A stretch of DNA of 64,000 bases, from assembly GCA_965217935.1 (NCBI GenBank), contig OZ244581.1, positions 1,612,001 through 1,676,000 of the forward strand, in the 5' to 3' direction. Under the pieces are notes generated by a model. That model did no database searches. It worked only from the letters and a program-made list of their open reading frames with translations, and was not told where the DNA came from. Shown here piece by piece: positions 42,813 to 52,394 of this stretch. The DNA is from JBBROS01 sp965217935 (GTDB lineage: Bacteria > Pseudomonadota > Alphaproteobacteria > Acetobacterales > Acetobacteraceae). Each line of letters starts with the position of its first letter. Within the stretch, counting starts at the first letter, position 1. A program made the position numbers and the translations under genes.

Positions 42813-45800
42813 CTACCAGCCCGGCCCGTCGCGGTAGACCGTGCACCAGGTCCGGCCCACCGACTCGCACACCGCCGGCAGCAGGCGCTCGATCGCGTGC
42901 AGCATGGTCCCGTCCTCGGCCAGCGGCTCCGGCGGGAAGGCATCGGCGTCGAGCCCCATCGCGAACAGCGGCTCCAGCGCCGCCGGGCGGGCCCAGAACA
43001 TCGAGCCCAGCGGGAAAACCGGCCACTCGGGCAAGGCCGGCGCCGGCGTCATCCGTGCAGCGAGCGCCTCGGCAGCCGCGCGGTTCCGCGTCCAGCCGAC
43101 GACGTGCCGGTCCTCGGCGAACAGCAGGCCGAGAGCCAGGTCGTCCTCGAACGGGGCCAGCACGCCCGCCACGCCGGCGTCCCCGCCCAGCAGGATGCGG
43201 CTCAGGTACGCCCGCCAGCGGTCCCCCATTGCCGGGTCGTTCGAGAGGCTGCGCTTGCCGTGCATATGGCCGACCACGTCGTATGCGCCGCCGCGCACGA
43301 CGCGGCCCATCTCCGTGAGAAACGGGCCGAGATCCCTCCCCCGGTTCGGCGTCAGCGTCACCTCAACGCTGCCGCCCTTCCAGCCCTTGAGCGCGTAGGC
43401 GACCTCGATCCGCTTCTCGGCCGAGGTGGTGGTGATGAACAGGTCCACGACGCTTTTCCCCGCCTCGAGCGCTTGGAGGAAGCCCGCCGCCAGCTCCGGG
43501 TAATGCAGGTGCAGGTGCAGGCCCGCCCGCCCGGTGAACGGCGGCAACCGGGGCGCCTGGTCCAGCCGGACGCACCGATGCGTCACGTCAGGCATCGTCT
43601 CGCGTCCGAGCGCGGGTCCGGCGTCCAGCCATGTCCGGGCCACGCCCTCGTTGAACCCTGGCCGCGGACTCGCCAGCAGCAGGCCCTTGCGTCCCCTCGC
43701 CGCGTAGGCCTGGACCGACCGCCGTTCCGCGTCCGGCGTCAATGGCCCCGCCGTCCCCTCGTGAAAGACCGCGTCGAACAGCCCCGAGGCCGCGATCCGC
43801 TCGACCTCGGCGTCGAGCGCCGCCCGGTCCGCTTGCGCCGCCAGCATCTGATCGGTCAGCGCCTCGACGTAGTCCGGAAACGCGAACCGCTCGGCAATGA
43901 ACGCCCGGTTTCCCTCCGCTTTCTTCATCACCGCCGGGCGCATCGCCCAGGCCAGCGCCTGCGCCGCCTCCGCCACGTCGCAGTATGGCGCCGCCGCCCC
44001 CACGGCCGCGCCCTCTCCCTCGAATAACCCGGCCGACCCGGTCGCGCGGTCGAAGCACACCACGCCCCGTCCGGCGCGCAAGGCGTCCAGCACCACGTTG
44101 GGGAACGGATCGAGACGGGACGGCAGGAAGAACACGTCCGCCAGCTCGAACAAGGCGTCCAGGCTGCTCTGCGGCGGCAGGAAGAACAGGCTCCCATCCA
44201 GCCCGAACTGCCGCACCATGTCGGCCACCCAGGCGGAATAGGTCAGGTCCGTCTTCGGCTCGTAGCCGCCGCCGACCCAGATGAACCGCACGTCCTCGGC
44301 GCCGGGCAGCTTGCGCAGTTCGGCGGCCGTTTGCACGAACAGGTCAGTCCCCTTGCGCATGTGCACGAACCCGGCGCCGAGCACGACCCGCAAGCGCTGC
44401 CCCGGCGCGGCCCCGATCAGCGCCAGCAGCTCCGCCCGGGTCATGTCCGGCGCCGGATCGCCCTCCGGCAACGACGGCAGGCAGCCTTGCGGGCGCACGG
44501 ACACGTTGTTCGGGGCCGCCAGCCGGAACCGCCGCACCTCCTCCTGCACGCTGTCCCGGATCAACTCGGCAGGCACGACGACGCGGTCGGCGCTCTCGAC
44601 CACCTCCGTCATGCGCCCGAACGGGAAGGTGTACGACGCGAACTCGTGCACCAGCGCCACCGACGCCACCCCGGCATGGAGCGCCGCCCGCGCGAACGGA
44701 CTCGTCTCCACCGAATTCAGCAGCACCGCCGACAACCCGTGCGTTTGCCGCAGCTCCCGCAGCAGGTATTCAGCATCGAGCGCGTCAAGGCCGCCCAGCA
44801 CGACCAGGCAGCTTTTTTCCCTGAACGCCTCAAGCAGCGGACCGCTGCGCGAGACGCCGTAGATGACGTTGTGCGTCGCGGCCAGGTGGTCCCCAACCGT
44901 GAGCGCCACCAGCGGCGCGCCGGTTCGCGAGGCTTCGTGGCTCGTGACCAGGATGGCCGGCTTGCCGGCCTCGAACGCCCGCTTGCCGCGCGAGGCGATC
45001 GCGGCGAAATCCGGCCGGCCCACCCGGCCCTCCGCCGCGCCGAAGGCCGCGAAGTGCAGGAACAGGTCGCTGCGCATCGTTGCCAGGTCCGGGTAACGGC
45101 GGGTGTAGTAGTCGGCGCAGAAATCCGGCGCCGGCGCCAGTCCCTGCCGCGCGCCGTCCAGGATGTAATGCTCGAGCGGGTCGTCGACCGGCGCGTCGGG
45201 CGGCAATTGCCCGAGGTAGAAGCGCGCGTTGAACCGGTGGCGCGTCAAGTCCTTGCGCCGGGCCAGCTCCTCGCGGCTGAAAATCCGGTCCTGCCGTATT
45301 CCGACGTCGAGATAGTGCAGGATCGGCGCCGCATGGCCCGCTAGGCAGCCGGGATACATCGCCTCGTAGGCGTCGCTGTCGAACCCGGCCGTGGCCGGCA
45401 CGGGCGTGTCGCGCCGGATGAGGTAATCCTCGACATCCGACAGGCCCCGCATCGGCGGCCGGCCGCGGCGCCAGGCGTAGGCCCGCCGGTCGAACAGCCC
45501 GCTGTCCTCGATCCGCTGCGCGTCGGCCCGAAGCGCGGCCATGCTGCAGTAGCGGTTCTCCCGCCGCCCATGCCGCTCGTAGTGCAGCAGCGGGCTCATG
45601 CCGGTCAGCGCCACGTCGGGATAGAACTGCCGGTAGGACGCGGGATCGAACCCCGCCGATGGCGTGAGCGAGGCCGGTTCGCCGACGGACAGGTAGTGTT
45701 GCGCCAGCTCCTCCGCCGTGCCGTCGATCCCGGCCACGCTCGCGTAGAACGGCGGCTCGAACAGCGGCGAGCGCGCGACCGTCGCCGCGTCCTCGCTGTC

Positions 45801-45836
45801 CCATGCCTCCGCGCCTCGCCGCCCGAAACCGTCCAT
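42813..45836 (-). CDS. Large bifunctional glycosyltransferase (GT4 plus rhamnan-synthesis F domain)
   Basis: A 1007-residue protein in three parts. Residues ~1-280 hold at least four copies of a repeat such as FDPASYRQFYPDVALTG followed by LLHYERHGRRENR. Residues ~290-690 form a GT-B glycosyltransferase (VVLGAGFVHMRKGTDLFVQT, and FFLPSRLDPFPNVVLDALRA donor-site block). Residues ~700-1007 match the rhamnan synthesis F family (FITTTSAEKRIEVAY, NRGRDLGPFL, GHMHGKRS). It probably builds a rhamnose- or deoxysugar-containing surface polysaccharide. ATG 45836 avoids running the frame into a dispersed repeat upstream. Confidence 0.9.
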   Translation of the reverse strand: MDGFGRRGAEAWDSEDAATVARSPLFEPPFYASVAGIDGTAEELAQHYLSVGEPASLTPSAGFDPASYRQFYPDVALTGMSPLLHYERHGRRENRYCSMAALRADAQRIEDSGLFDRRAYAWRRGRPPMRGLSDVEDYLIRRDTPVPATAGFDSDAYEAMYPGCLAGHAAPILHYLDVGIRQDRIFSREELARRKDLTRHRFNARFYLGQLPPDAPVDDPLEHYILDGARQGLAPAPDFCADYYTRRYPDLATMRSDLFLHFAAFGAAEGRVGRPDFAAIASRGKRAFEAGKPAILVTSHEASRTGAPLVALTVGDHLAATHNVIYGVSRSGPLLEAFREKSCLVVLGGLDALDAEYLLRELRQTHGLSAVLLNSVETSPFARAALHAGVASVALVHEFASYTFPFGRMTEVVESADRVVVPAELIRDSVQEEVRRFRLAAPNNVSVRPQGCLPSLPEGDPAPDMTRAELLALIGAAPGQRLRVVLGAGFVHMRKGTDLFVQTAAELRKLPGAEDVRFIWVGGGYEPKTDLTYSAWVADMVRQFGLDGSLFFLPPQSSLDALFELADVFFLPSRLDPFPNVVLDALRAGRGVVCFDRATGSAGLFEGEGAAVGAAAPYCDVAEAAQALAWAMRPAVMKKAEGNRAFIAERFAFPDYVEALTDQMLAAQADRAALDAEVERIAASGLFDAVFHEGTAGPLTPDAERRSVQAYAARGRKGLLLASPRPGFNEGVARTWLDAGPALGRETMPDVTHRCVRLDQAPRLPPFTGRAGLHLHLHYPELAAGFLQALEAGKSVVDLFITTTSAEKRIEVAYALKGWKGGSVEVTLTPNRGRDLGPFLTEMGRVVRGGAYDVVGHMHGKRSLSNDPAMGDRWRAYLSRILLGGDAGVAGVLAPFEDDLALGLLFAEDRHVVGWTRNRAAAEALAARMTPAPALPEWPVFPLGSMFWARPAALEPLFAMGLDADAFPPEPLAEDGTMLHAIERLLPAVCESVGRTWCTVYRDGPGW

Positions 45837-45882
45837 CAAGGATTGCCCTGACCATTCGCTCTGAGCGGACACTCGTGCGCAA

Positions 45883-45964
45883 GCCACGAATGTCTGCTTA
45901 GACGCCTTTGAAGACGCATCATTTTTCGCGTCGTGACGGCGAGCCGTCCCGCGAAATGATGCTT
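45883..45964. repeat. Dispersed palindromic repeat, second copy of the 82-base unit
   Basis: Matches 34495-34576, with 54 of 55 identical bases at 45910-45964 and 17 of 18 at 45883-45900. It contains GCATCATTTTTCGCG facing CGCGAAATGATGC and the inner GACGGC-GA-GCCGTC hairpin. It fills the gap between the glycosyltransferase and the TIM-barrel gene. Confidence 0.75.
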
Positions 45965-45977
45965 AGTGCCCTGACCC

Positions 45978-46781
45978 TCATACGTACGCCTCGCGCGCGA
46001 ACCGGACCGCGGTTTCGACCGCGTCCAGCCCGGCCTCCTGTTCGCGCATCTCGATCACCGCCCACCCCTCGTAGCCCGACGACCGCAGCGCCAAGGCGGC
46101 CAGCCCATGCGCCGGCAGCGGCGTGCCGAACCCGCCCAGCTCCGGCTCGGCGATATGGAAATGCGCAAGCCCGGCCCCCGTCGCCGCAATCTCCTCCTCG
46201 ATCAGGTCGCCGGCCAGCGCGGCGCAGGCCGTATCCAGGTGCGCCCGAACGGCCCGATGCCCGCACGCCGCCACCAGGCGCCGCACCGACTTGGCATGAA
46301 GCAGGAAATCCGCGCCGTAGCTGGGCGGCACGGGCTCGATCCCGATCAGCAGCCCGGCATCCGCCGCCACGTCGCCCAGCGCGCGCAGCCGCTCGGCGCC
46401 GAGCGACTCGGCATCGCCCTCGGCCATTTCGCCCCGCCGGCGGTTCTGCGGCGCGCCGAACACCGCCACCCCTGCCCCCAGCCCGGCCGCGACCGCCGCC
46501 ACCACCCGCATGTGCTCCGCCATCGCCCTGAACGACGCCGCATCGCCCAGCAACTGCAACTCCGGCCTTCCATAGAACACGGCCTGCACCGACGAGACCT
46601 GCAGCCCAGCATCCTCCGCCATCCGCCGATACGCGGTGACCTCGGCCGCCCGCAGCCGGTCCCATGCCGCGATCCGCGTCGGCGCGACCTCCACCCCTGC
46701 CACGCCGAGCGCGGCCAGACGCTGCATGGCCTCCCCGGCCTGCTCCGGCGCCCAGGCAAGGTTGGAGACGCCGAGCCTCAT
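45978..46781 (-). CDS. Sugar phosphate isomerase/epimerase (TIM barrel)
   Basis: A 267-residue xylose-isomerase-like TIM-barrel protein. Likely metal ligands appear in GIEPVPPSYGADF (Glu), HLDTACAAL (Asp), HFHIAEPEL (His) and the final AVIEMRE (Glu). It probably interconverts a keto/aldo sugar or cyclitol. The start overlaps the upstream epimerase-like gene by ATGA, and it belongs to a three-gene unit with an FAD oxidoreductase. Substrate unknown. Confidence 0.85.
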   Translation of the reverse strand: MRLGVSNLAWAPEQAGEAMQRLAALGVAGVEVAPTRIAAWDRLRAAEVTAYRRMAEDAGLQVSSVQAVFYGRPELQLLGDAASFRAMAEHMRVVAAVAAGLGAGVAVFGAPQNRRRGEMAEGDAESLGAERLRALGDVAADAGLLIGIEPVPPSYGADFLLHAKSVRRLVAACGHRAVRAHLDTACAALAGDLIEEEIAATGAGLAHFHIAEPELGGFGTPLPAHGLAALALRSSGYEGWAVIEMREQEAGLDAVETAVRFAREAYV

Positions 46782-47536
46782 CCCCCGCATCCAGCCAGGA
46801 AGCGGCCCATCTCGGCCATCACCTCCGGGGCGTCCAGCGCGTAGCCGTCCGCGCCGCCGAACAGCGCGCCGTGCCGCGTCCGCACGTCGTAGCTGACGGG
46901 CCGCCCCTCGCCTCCCAAACGTTTGCCGGGAAAGAACAGCGATTGGACCGCCCGCATCTCCACCGGCGCCGTCGCCAGGTTCACGAGCGGCACGCCCGCC
47001 GCCTCGATCCGCTCGAGATCGTCCGAAAGCCGCGCCAAGGGATACCACTGGAACCGAGACGCCGGGTCAATCGCCTCGAGCCGGTGGCCGTGCATCAGGT
47101 CGAACAGCGCGTTCTTCTTCAGGCCGGGCCCGAACAGGGCCGGCAGCCGCACCACGTGGCAGCGCGCGAACCGTTCCCGCGCCCAGTCCTCCAGCATGGC
47201 GCGATGCAGCCCGTAAGGGGGCAGCCCCCGTACTGGCGCCGCATCGCGCTCGTCCACGCCCACCGGCGAGCCGTAGACATCGACCGTGGAGATCAACGTG
47301 AAGCGCTCGGCCTCGACCCGCTCCAGGCGCCGCATCAGCCGCTCGATCCCGGCCAGGTCCTCGGCCGCGTTGGCGTTCGCCCACCACTTCACCGCCTGCA
47401 CGCCTGCGCAAACAACGTGCCGGAACCGCTTGCCTTCGATCTGATCGATGTCCGTGGAGCGGAACCTCGCCGCGAAATCCCGCTGGCGCAGCAACGTCCC
47501 GCCCACCAGCCCGGTATGGCCGATCAGCGCGTCCAT
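46778..47536 (-). CDS. SDR-type nucleotide-sugar epimerase-like protein
   Basis: A 252-residue Rossmann-fold protein of the NAD-dependent epimerase type: LIGHTGLVGGTLL supplies the GxxGxxG motif at the N-terminus, STVDVYGSP is the Ser/Thr region, and the usual catalytic Tyr-x3-Lys is PPYGLHRAML, with Arg in the Lys position. Shorter than typical epimerases (~310). It lies between the FAD oxidoreductase and the TIM-barrel gene with overlapping starts. A GTG at 47539 is an alternative start that gives a 4-base overlap. Confidence 0.78.
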   Translation of the reverse strand: MDALIGHTGLVGGTLLRQRDFAARFRSTDIDQIEGKRFRHVVCAGVQAVKWWANANAAEDLAGIERLMRRLERVEAERFTLISTVDVYGSPVGVDERDAAPVRGLPPYGLHRAMLEDWARERFARCHVVRLPALFGPGLKKNALFDLMHGHRLEAIDPASRFQWYPLARLSDDLERIEAAGVPLVNLATAPVEMRAVQSLFFPGKRLGGEGRPVSYDVRTRHGALFGGADGYALDAPEVMAEMGRFLAGCGG

Positions 47537-48624
47537 CACGCCCGCACCCGCATGATCTCGCGCCGCAGCGAACCCGACTCCGTCCGCCGCGCATCCGCTT
47601 GCCCGGCCTCGATCCCGGCCAGGATGCGCTCGGTGGCGAAGAACACCGTGTCGATCTTGCCCGACATCACCGAGAACACCCGGCCCTCCTGGAACACGTA
47701 GCAGCTCCGGTCATCGAACCGCCCCACCGGCTTCGATTTGATCGAGAGCTGCGGCCCCACGAAGCGGAACCGCTCGCGGAACTCCGGCAGGTAGCGGCTG
47801 ATCTGCCCTTCCATCAGCCGCGTCCTGTCGGCGATAACCGCGCCCCCGACCGCATCGCGCTCCCGCCGCGCCTCGGCCGCGCTGTCGAACCGTCCGAGCG
47901 GCGTGTAGGGCACGCTGGACAGCGTATACAGGCCGGGGTCCTCCGTCGGGTAAACCGAGCAGAGCGGCCCGTCGACCAGCGTCACCGCCGGGAAAGGCCC
48001 GTCGGTCTCGTAGTAGAGCAGCAGCGTCGGCTCGTAATAGAAGCGCATCGGCAGCCCGGCGCGGTGCCCCCACGTCGCGTCGACCGCGAAATCGTAGCGC
48101 CGCCCGCCCAGGTAAACCCCGTCCAGCCGCTGCGACACCCGGTCCACCCGCGCGCCCAGATGCAGGCAGTCGCCCAGCCGCTCGGTGAAATACTGCCGCG
48201 CCCGGTCGATCAGCAGCACCCGCTCGCCCGCCAGCATCAGCCCGTCCACCTCTTCGAGCCGCACCGACGTCTCGCCCACCTCGCGGTAGTCGATCCCGGA
48301 CGAGGTCATGATCAGCCGATAGGTGGCGAAGTCGATCAGGCTGTCCTCGCGCGGCACGGCGTAGATGTTCTCCGTCACCTCCCGGCTGAGCTGCGGATAG
48401 CGCTCGGTGAAGCGCATGAACCCGTCGCGCGACTGCACCCGCGTCTGGTGATGGCGCGGATAGTGGAAGCCGAGATGCAGCCGGAACTGATTGTTGCCCG
48501 ACGCCTCGTGCAACGGCCGCGCGTGCTGCTCGAACACCGCCACGTCCAGCCCCAACGCGCGCAGGGACAGGGCAATGTGACAGCCGTACCAACCCGCCCC
48601 AACCACAGCGACCGTTAACGCCAA
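47536..48624 (-). CDS. FAD-dependent oxidoreductase (DAO-like)
   Basis: A 362-residue flavoprotein with the dinucleotide-binding motif VAVVGAGWYGCHIALSL at the N-terminus and EQHARPLHEASGNNQFRLH, a FAD-binding block of glycine-oxidase/UDP-galactopyranose-mutase-like enzymes. A TTG start at 48624 is chosen because GGAGG lies six bases upstream; the only other option is another TTG further up. It heads the overlapping operon with the SDR and TIM-barrel genes, suggesting oxidation of a sugar or cyclitol intermediate in glycan synthesis. Confidence 0.78.
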   Translation of the reverse strand: MALTVAVVGAGWYGCHIALSLRALGLDVAVFEQHARPLHEASGNNQFRLHLGFHYPRHHQTRVQSRDGFMRFTERYPQLSREVTENIYAVPREDSLIDFATYRLIMTSSGIDYREVGETSVRLEEVDGLMLAGERVLLIDRARQYFTERLGDCLHLGARVDRVSQRLDGVYLGGRRYDFAVDATWGHRAGLPMRFYYEPTLLLYYETDGPFPAVTLVDGPLCSVYPTEDPGLYTLSSVPYTPLGRFDSAAEARRERDAVGGAVIADRTRLMEGQISRYLPEFRERFRFVGPQLSIKSKPVGRFDDRSCYVFQEGRVFSVMSGKIDTVFFATERILAGIEAGQADARRTESGSLRREIMRVRA

Positions 48625-48719
48625 ACATTTCCTCCACAACCTTCAGATCAGGCAGCGAGATGATCTTCCATCAAGAAAGCGAGATCGTTATAGCCTACAC
48701 GTCTATGGGTTGTATATAA

Positions 48720-50654
48720 GTGCGCCAAGCACACCAAAGAACGAGGCCGAGCGCAGGCCGGCGCAAGCTGTCCCTCGCCGCGGTTGACGGCGCCCGTCCT
48801 CCGGTCGGGGACGCCCAGACGCCGGCGCGTCCCTCGCAATGCGGCGCCGGGTTCTGCCTGGTCGATGCCGCCCACCCGTCGCTCCCCAGCGCCCCGGCGC
48901 CGGGGCCGAGCTGGCGCGCCCTTCGCGGAGTCCGGGGCGAGGGCTTCGCCCTGATCGAGCTTGAGCACGAGAGCGGCGAGCGGGCCGAATGGCTGTTCGA
49001 CGGCGAGGGCCGGCAGTCGAGCGCCCCTGGCGCGTGGCCCGCGGACGCGCGCGCCGCCCTGGCGCGGGCGTTCACTCCGGCGCTGCAGGCCCTGCGCGAC
49101 ACCTGCCTTTGCAGCGCCCCCTCCCCCGCGCCGGCCTGCCTGCGCGATTTTGCCAGGCTAGGCCCCCGGCTCCGCTTGCTCATCGCCGAGGCTGCGCAGG
49201 CTGAGGTCCTGCCCGATCCCGCCCATATCGACCTTGATCAGCACGGCGCCGGGCAGCAAGGCATCGGGGCGTTGTCCTGGCCCGCCCTGCGCCAAAGCCT
49301 CGTCGCCGGCCTGCAGCAGCGCCTGACCGAAGCGCTGCGCCACGGCGCGATGACCTGGCCGTCGCCGATGACCGGGGCGGCCATGACGTGCACCGGCGGC
49401 TTCAGCCTCGACGACTTCAACACGCTCTATCGCTTCAGGGAGCCCGCGACCGGCCGGGATCTGTTCATCCTTGCCACCGAGCACCTCGCCCGCGTGGCCG
49501 GCCTCTACGACCCGGCCCGGGGCGAGGTCGTTACCTTCGGTCCCGACCAGTCCCGCATCCTGCGGCAGCATTTTCCCCGGCTGGGCCACCACCTCCTGCG
49601 GCACCTCGCCGTCATGGCCGACAGCCTGCTGCGCGGCCAGCGCGTCCTCGGCGGGCATCACCGGCTTGCCGCCTATCTTCGCGGCGGCGGCAGCGCGCAT
49701 CTCGGCCATCAGCTCTGGAACGAGCTGACCGCGATCGACGAGCTTGCCGCCGGCCTCCCCGCGCACCGGCTGCCGCAATGGCTCATCCCGGGCGAGCGCA
49801 CCGAATTCTACGGTCCGATCGACGCCCTCTATCCCGCGTTGTCCGGCCGCGTGCGCCGCGGCTTCGCCGACCATGCGGCACTGACCCGGCACGCCTACGA
49901 GAACCGCCTCACCCTGATCCGCCCGGCACGCGAGCGCGTCGGCGCCGGCCTTCGCCGCCGGGTCATGGCGCGGGCGAGCGCCTACGCCCCGCCCCCGCCC
50001 CTACCCCCGCCTCCTGGCGCCCTGTTCATGCTCGGCCTGCGGGTCGAGAACCGGACGGCGACCGATCTTGCGTCCCTCTGCTCCATCTTCATCGAGGAGG
50101 CCGCCCGCCATTCGCCCGGCTGCACCGTCATCCTCGACGGCCACAACGCGTGCGGCGACGAGCGCGGCGACGTCACGATCGGCAGCTATCGCCAGGACGA
50201 GGCCGCCGAGCACCCCCTCGCGGTCGAGCGCGCCCTGGCCGACGCGCTCCGCGCCCGCTTCGCCGACGCGGACGTCAGCATCGTGGACACGCTGGGCGAG
50301 CCGCTCGCGACCAGCCTCGCCTGGGCGGGCGCCTGCCGCGCCGTGTTCGCGCTGTGGGGCGCGGGCCTTGCCAAATACCGCTGGGTGGCGAACACGCCCG
50401 GCCTCGTCGTCTCCAATCGCTGGAACCTTGAGCAGAAGGGCGACCTGCACATCTACGACGCGGCGGAGTTCATGGCCGAGCCATCGCCGCTGACGTTCAT
50501 CGCTGCCGAAGCCGTTGAGGATTGCCCGGACGCGCCGATGCTGGTGCCATTCGATCAGCCGACCTACAGCAACTTCAAGTTCGACCCCGCCGCCATGCGC
50601 CGGGAGGTCAGCTTGTTCCTTGCTGCGGCGGGCTGCCAGGCGCCGATGGCCTGA
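48720..50654 (+). CDS. Conserved hypothetical protein, possible glycan enzyme
   Basis: A frame of up to 644 residues with a Pro/Ala-rich N-terminus and a better-structured C-terminal third (YAPPPPLPPPPGALFMLGLR linker, then TVILDGHNACGDERGD and a VFALWGAGLAKYRWV block). The last part loosely resembles GT61/DUF563 glycosyltransferases, but I cannot assign a family. The start is uncertain: a GTG at 48720 without a clear ribosome site is the only early candidate. It is divergent from the FAD oxidoreductase across about 95 bases that probably hold both promoters. Confidence 0.6.
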   Translation: MRQAHQRTRPSAGRRKLSLAAVDGARPPVGDAQTPARPSQCGAGFCLVDAAHPSLPSAPAPGPSWRALRGVRGEGFALIELEHESGERAEWLFDGEGRQSSAPGAWPADARAALARAFTPALQALRDTCLCSAPSPAPACLRDFARLGPRLRLLIAEAAQAEVLPDPAHIDLDQHGAGQQGIGALSWPALRQSLVAGLQQRLTEALRHGAMTWPSPMTGAAMTCTGGFSLDDFNTLYRFREPATGRDLFILATEHLARVAGLYDPARGEVVTFGPDQSRILRQHFPRLGHHLLRHLAVMADSLLRGQRVLGGHHRLAAYLRGGGSAHLGHQLWNELTAIDELAAGLPAHRLPQWLIPGERTEFYGPIDALYPALSGRVRRGFADHAALTRHAYENRLTLIRPARERVGAGLRRRVMARASAYAPPPPLPPPPGALFMLGLRVENRTATDLASLCSIFIEEAARHSPGCTVILDGHNACGDERGDVTIGSYRQDEAAEHPLAVERALADALRARFADADVSIVDTLGEPLATSLAWAGACRAVFALWGAGLAKYRWVANTPGLVVSNRWNLEQKGDLHIYDAAEFMAEPSPLTFIAAEAVEDCPDAPMLVPFDQPTYSNFKFDPAAMRREVSLFLAAAGCQAPMA

Positions 50655-50759
50655 ACGAGCGACAAAACTTGACGCACTGCAACATGAGCGCGTAAGCGGA
50701 TATTTAACGTCTGCATGGCAGGAAATGCCGCCGACCCAGGCGTCCTTCCGGACTGAACC

Positions 50760-52385
50760 ATGCCTAACGACACTCTCGCCTATCTACGCGCTAGCGCACC
50801 ACAGCGCGGCCTCAGGATCATTGTGTTCGCAGTATGGCTGGCAGCCGTGCTCGTCCTCGCCTGGCGCCATGTGTTCTGGCGTGACGAAGTGCGCGCCTAC
50901 TCCATCGCCTTGCAGGGCGATAGCGTGGTTGGAATGCTCCAGGCGCTGCACGGCGAGGGTCATCCCGCGCTTTGGTACCTGATGCTCAGGGGCGCGCACG
51001 CGGTCTTCCATACGCCCTTGGTCCTGCCGGCCGTCTCGCTGACCACCGCGGCGGCGGCCGTTCTGCTGCTGACGCTCCGCTCGCCGTTCCGCCTATGGGT
51101 GCTCGGCCTTGTCCTGTTCGGCGGAATCGGCCTTTACGAATACGTCGTCGTATCCCGCAACTACGGCATCAGCATGTTGGCGATGTTCCTGCTCGCCTGG
51201 CTTTATCCCCGCTACCGAGACCGGAGCATCGCGCTTGGGCTGCTGCTGGCGCTTCTCGCCAACACGAACGCCTACAGCGCCTTGCTGGTCGCCGCCTTCC
51301 TGCTGTTCTGGCTGATCGACACGGTCATGCAGCACGGCTGGCGCTGGACGCCCGCGCTGAGCCGTTTCGGGCTCAACGCCATCGTCGCCCTGATCGGCGT
51401 CGGCCTGTGCGCGGCCACGATCGTTCCGACCTTCAACGACGCGGCCCTGGTCGATCACGGCGCCGCCTTTGCCGCGGACCGCCTGCTCGAAGCCGCCGCC
51501 TTGCCGGCAAGCCAGTTCCCCGAATTGGTCACGCACCATTTCTGGCAGGCGTTGAAGGCGCTGCACCTGCGCAGCGAGGCGAGCGCGGCCGCGCTGGCCA
51601 TCGTCATGTCCGCGGCGATGATCGGCAGCACGCTCGGCCTGCTCCGCCGCCCCGCCGCCTTCGTCGCGGCCTTGGCCGCCTTGCTCATGTTCTCGCTGTT
51701 CTTCGCCGTCATCAGCCCCGGCGCCTACCGGCACGAGGCGCTCTGGCTGATGTTCCTGCTGTCGATGTACTGGATCGCGTTGCAGCGCGAGCCGGCGCGG
51801 GAGCTGGCCGCCCGTCCGCCCACGGCCCCGCTTCGGGCGGCCTCCTGGGCCGGCGTCGGCCTGCTCGCCGGTTTGCTAGCCCTGCAATTGCCCGATAGCG
51901 CCCGGGCGCTCGTCAACCTGCTTCCTGGGCGGCCGCCGCCGAGCCAGTCGGCCAACTTTGCAGCATTCATCGACCAGCATCCCGAACTGGCCCACGCCGC
52001 GATCATCTCCGAGCCGGACCATTACGCCGAGGCGCTGCCGTATTACCTTCCGAACCCGATCTATATGCTGCACGAACAGGTCTATCGCCCCTACGTGAAG
52101 TTCACCAAGGCGGTCCGCGCCGAGATCAGCCTCGACGACGTGCTGCGGGCGGCCGAGCGGGTTGCCGCCAGCACGAAGCAGCCCGTCATCATCCTGATGG
52201 CGACCGCGCTCGACCCGGCCAATCCGGCCAGATCGATCCGCGAAGGCTACAACTGGCGGTTCGACACGACGCCGGAGCAAGTCCGCGCCTTCAAAGCCGC
52301 GACACGCAAGCTCGGCCATTTCGGCCCGGCCATCACCGACGAGAGCTACGACGCCTACGTGCTCGACCCGGCCAAGACAAGCTGA
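50760..52385 (+). CDS. Polytopic membrane glycosyltransferase-like protein (GT-C)
   Basis: A 541-residue protein with ~10 membrane helices in the first 385 residues and a soluble C-terminal domain. WRDEVRAYSIAL (~residue 40) sits in the first periplasmic loop, the position of the catalytic acidic pair in GT-C/PMT-type mannosyl- and arabinosyltransferases. It is followed nine bases later by a UbiA-type polyprenyl-phosphate phosphoribosyltransferase, so it may use a decaprenyl- or undecaprenyl-phosphate pentose as donor. Family assignment is architectural. Confidence 0.7.
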   Translation: MPNDTLAYLRASAPQRGLRIIVFAVWLAAVLVLAWRHVFWRDEVRAYSIALQGDSVVGMLQALHGEGHPALWYLMLRGAHAVFHTPLVLPAVSLTTAAAAVLLLTLRSPFRLWVLGLVLFGGIGLYEYVVVSRNYGISMLAMFLLAWLYPRYRDRSIALGLLLALLANTNAYSALLVAAFLLFWLIDTVMQHGWRWTPALSRFGLNAIVALIGVGLCAATIVPTFNDAALVDHGAAFAADRLLEAAALPASQFPELVTHHFWQALKALHLRSEASAAALAIVMSAAMIGSTLGLLRRPAAFVAALAALLMFSLFFAVISPGAYRHEALWLMFLLSMYWIALQREPARELAARPPTAPLRAASWAGVGLLAGLLALQLPDSARALVNLLPGRPPPSQSANFAAFIDQHPELAHAAIISEPDHYAEALPYYLPNPIYMLHEQVYRPYVKFTKAVRAEISLDDVLRAAERVAASTKQPVIILMATALDPANPARSIREGYNWRFDTTPEQVRAFKAATRKLGHFGPAITDESYDAYVLDPAKTS

Positions 52386-52394
52386 AAGACCGAC

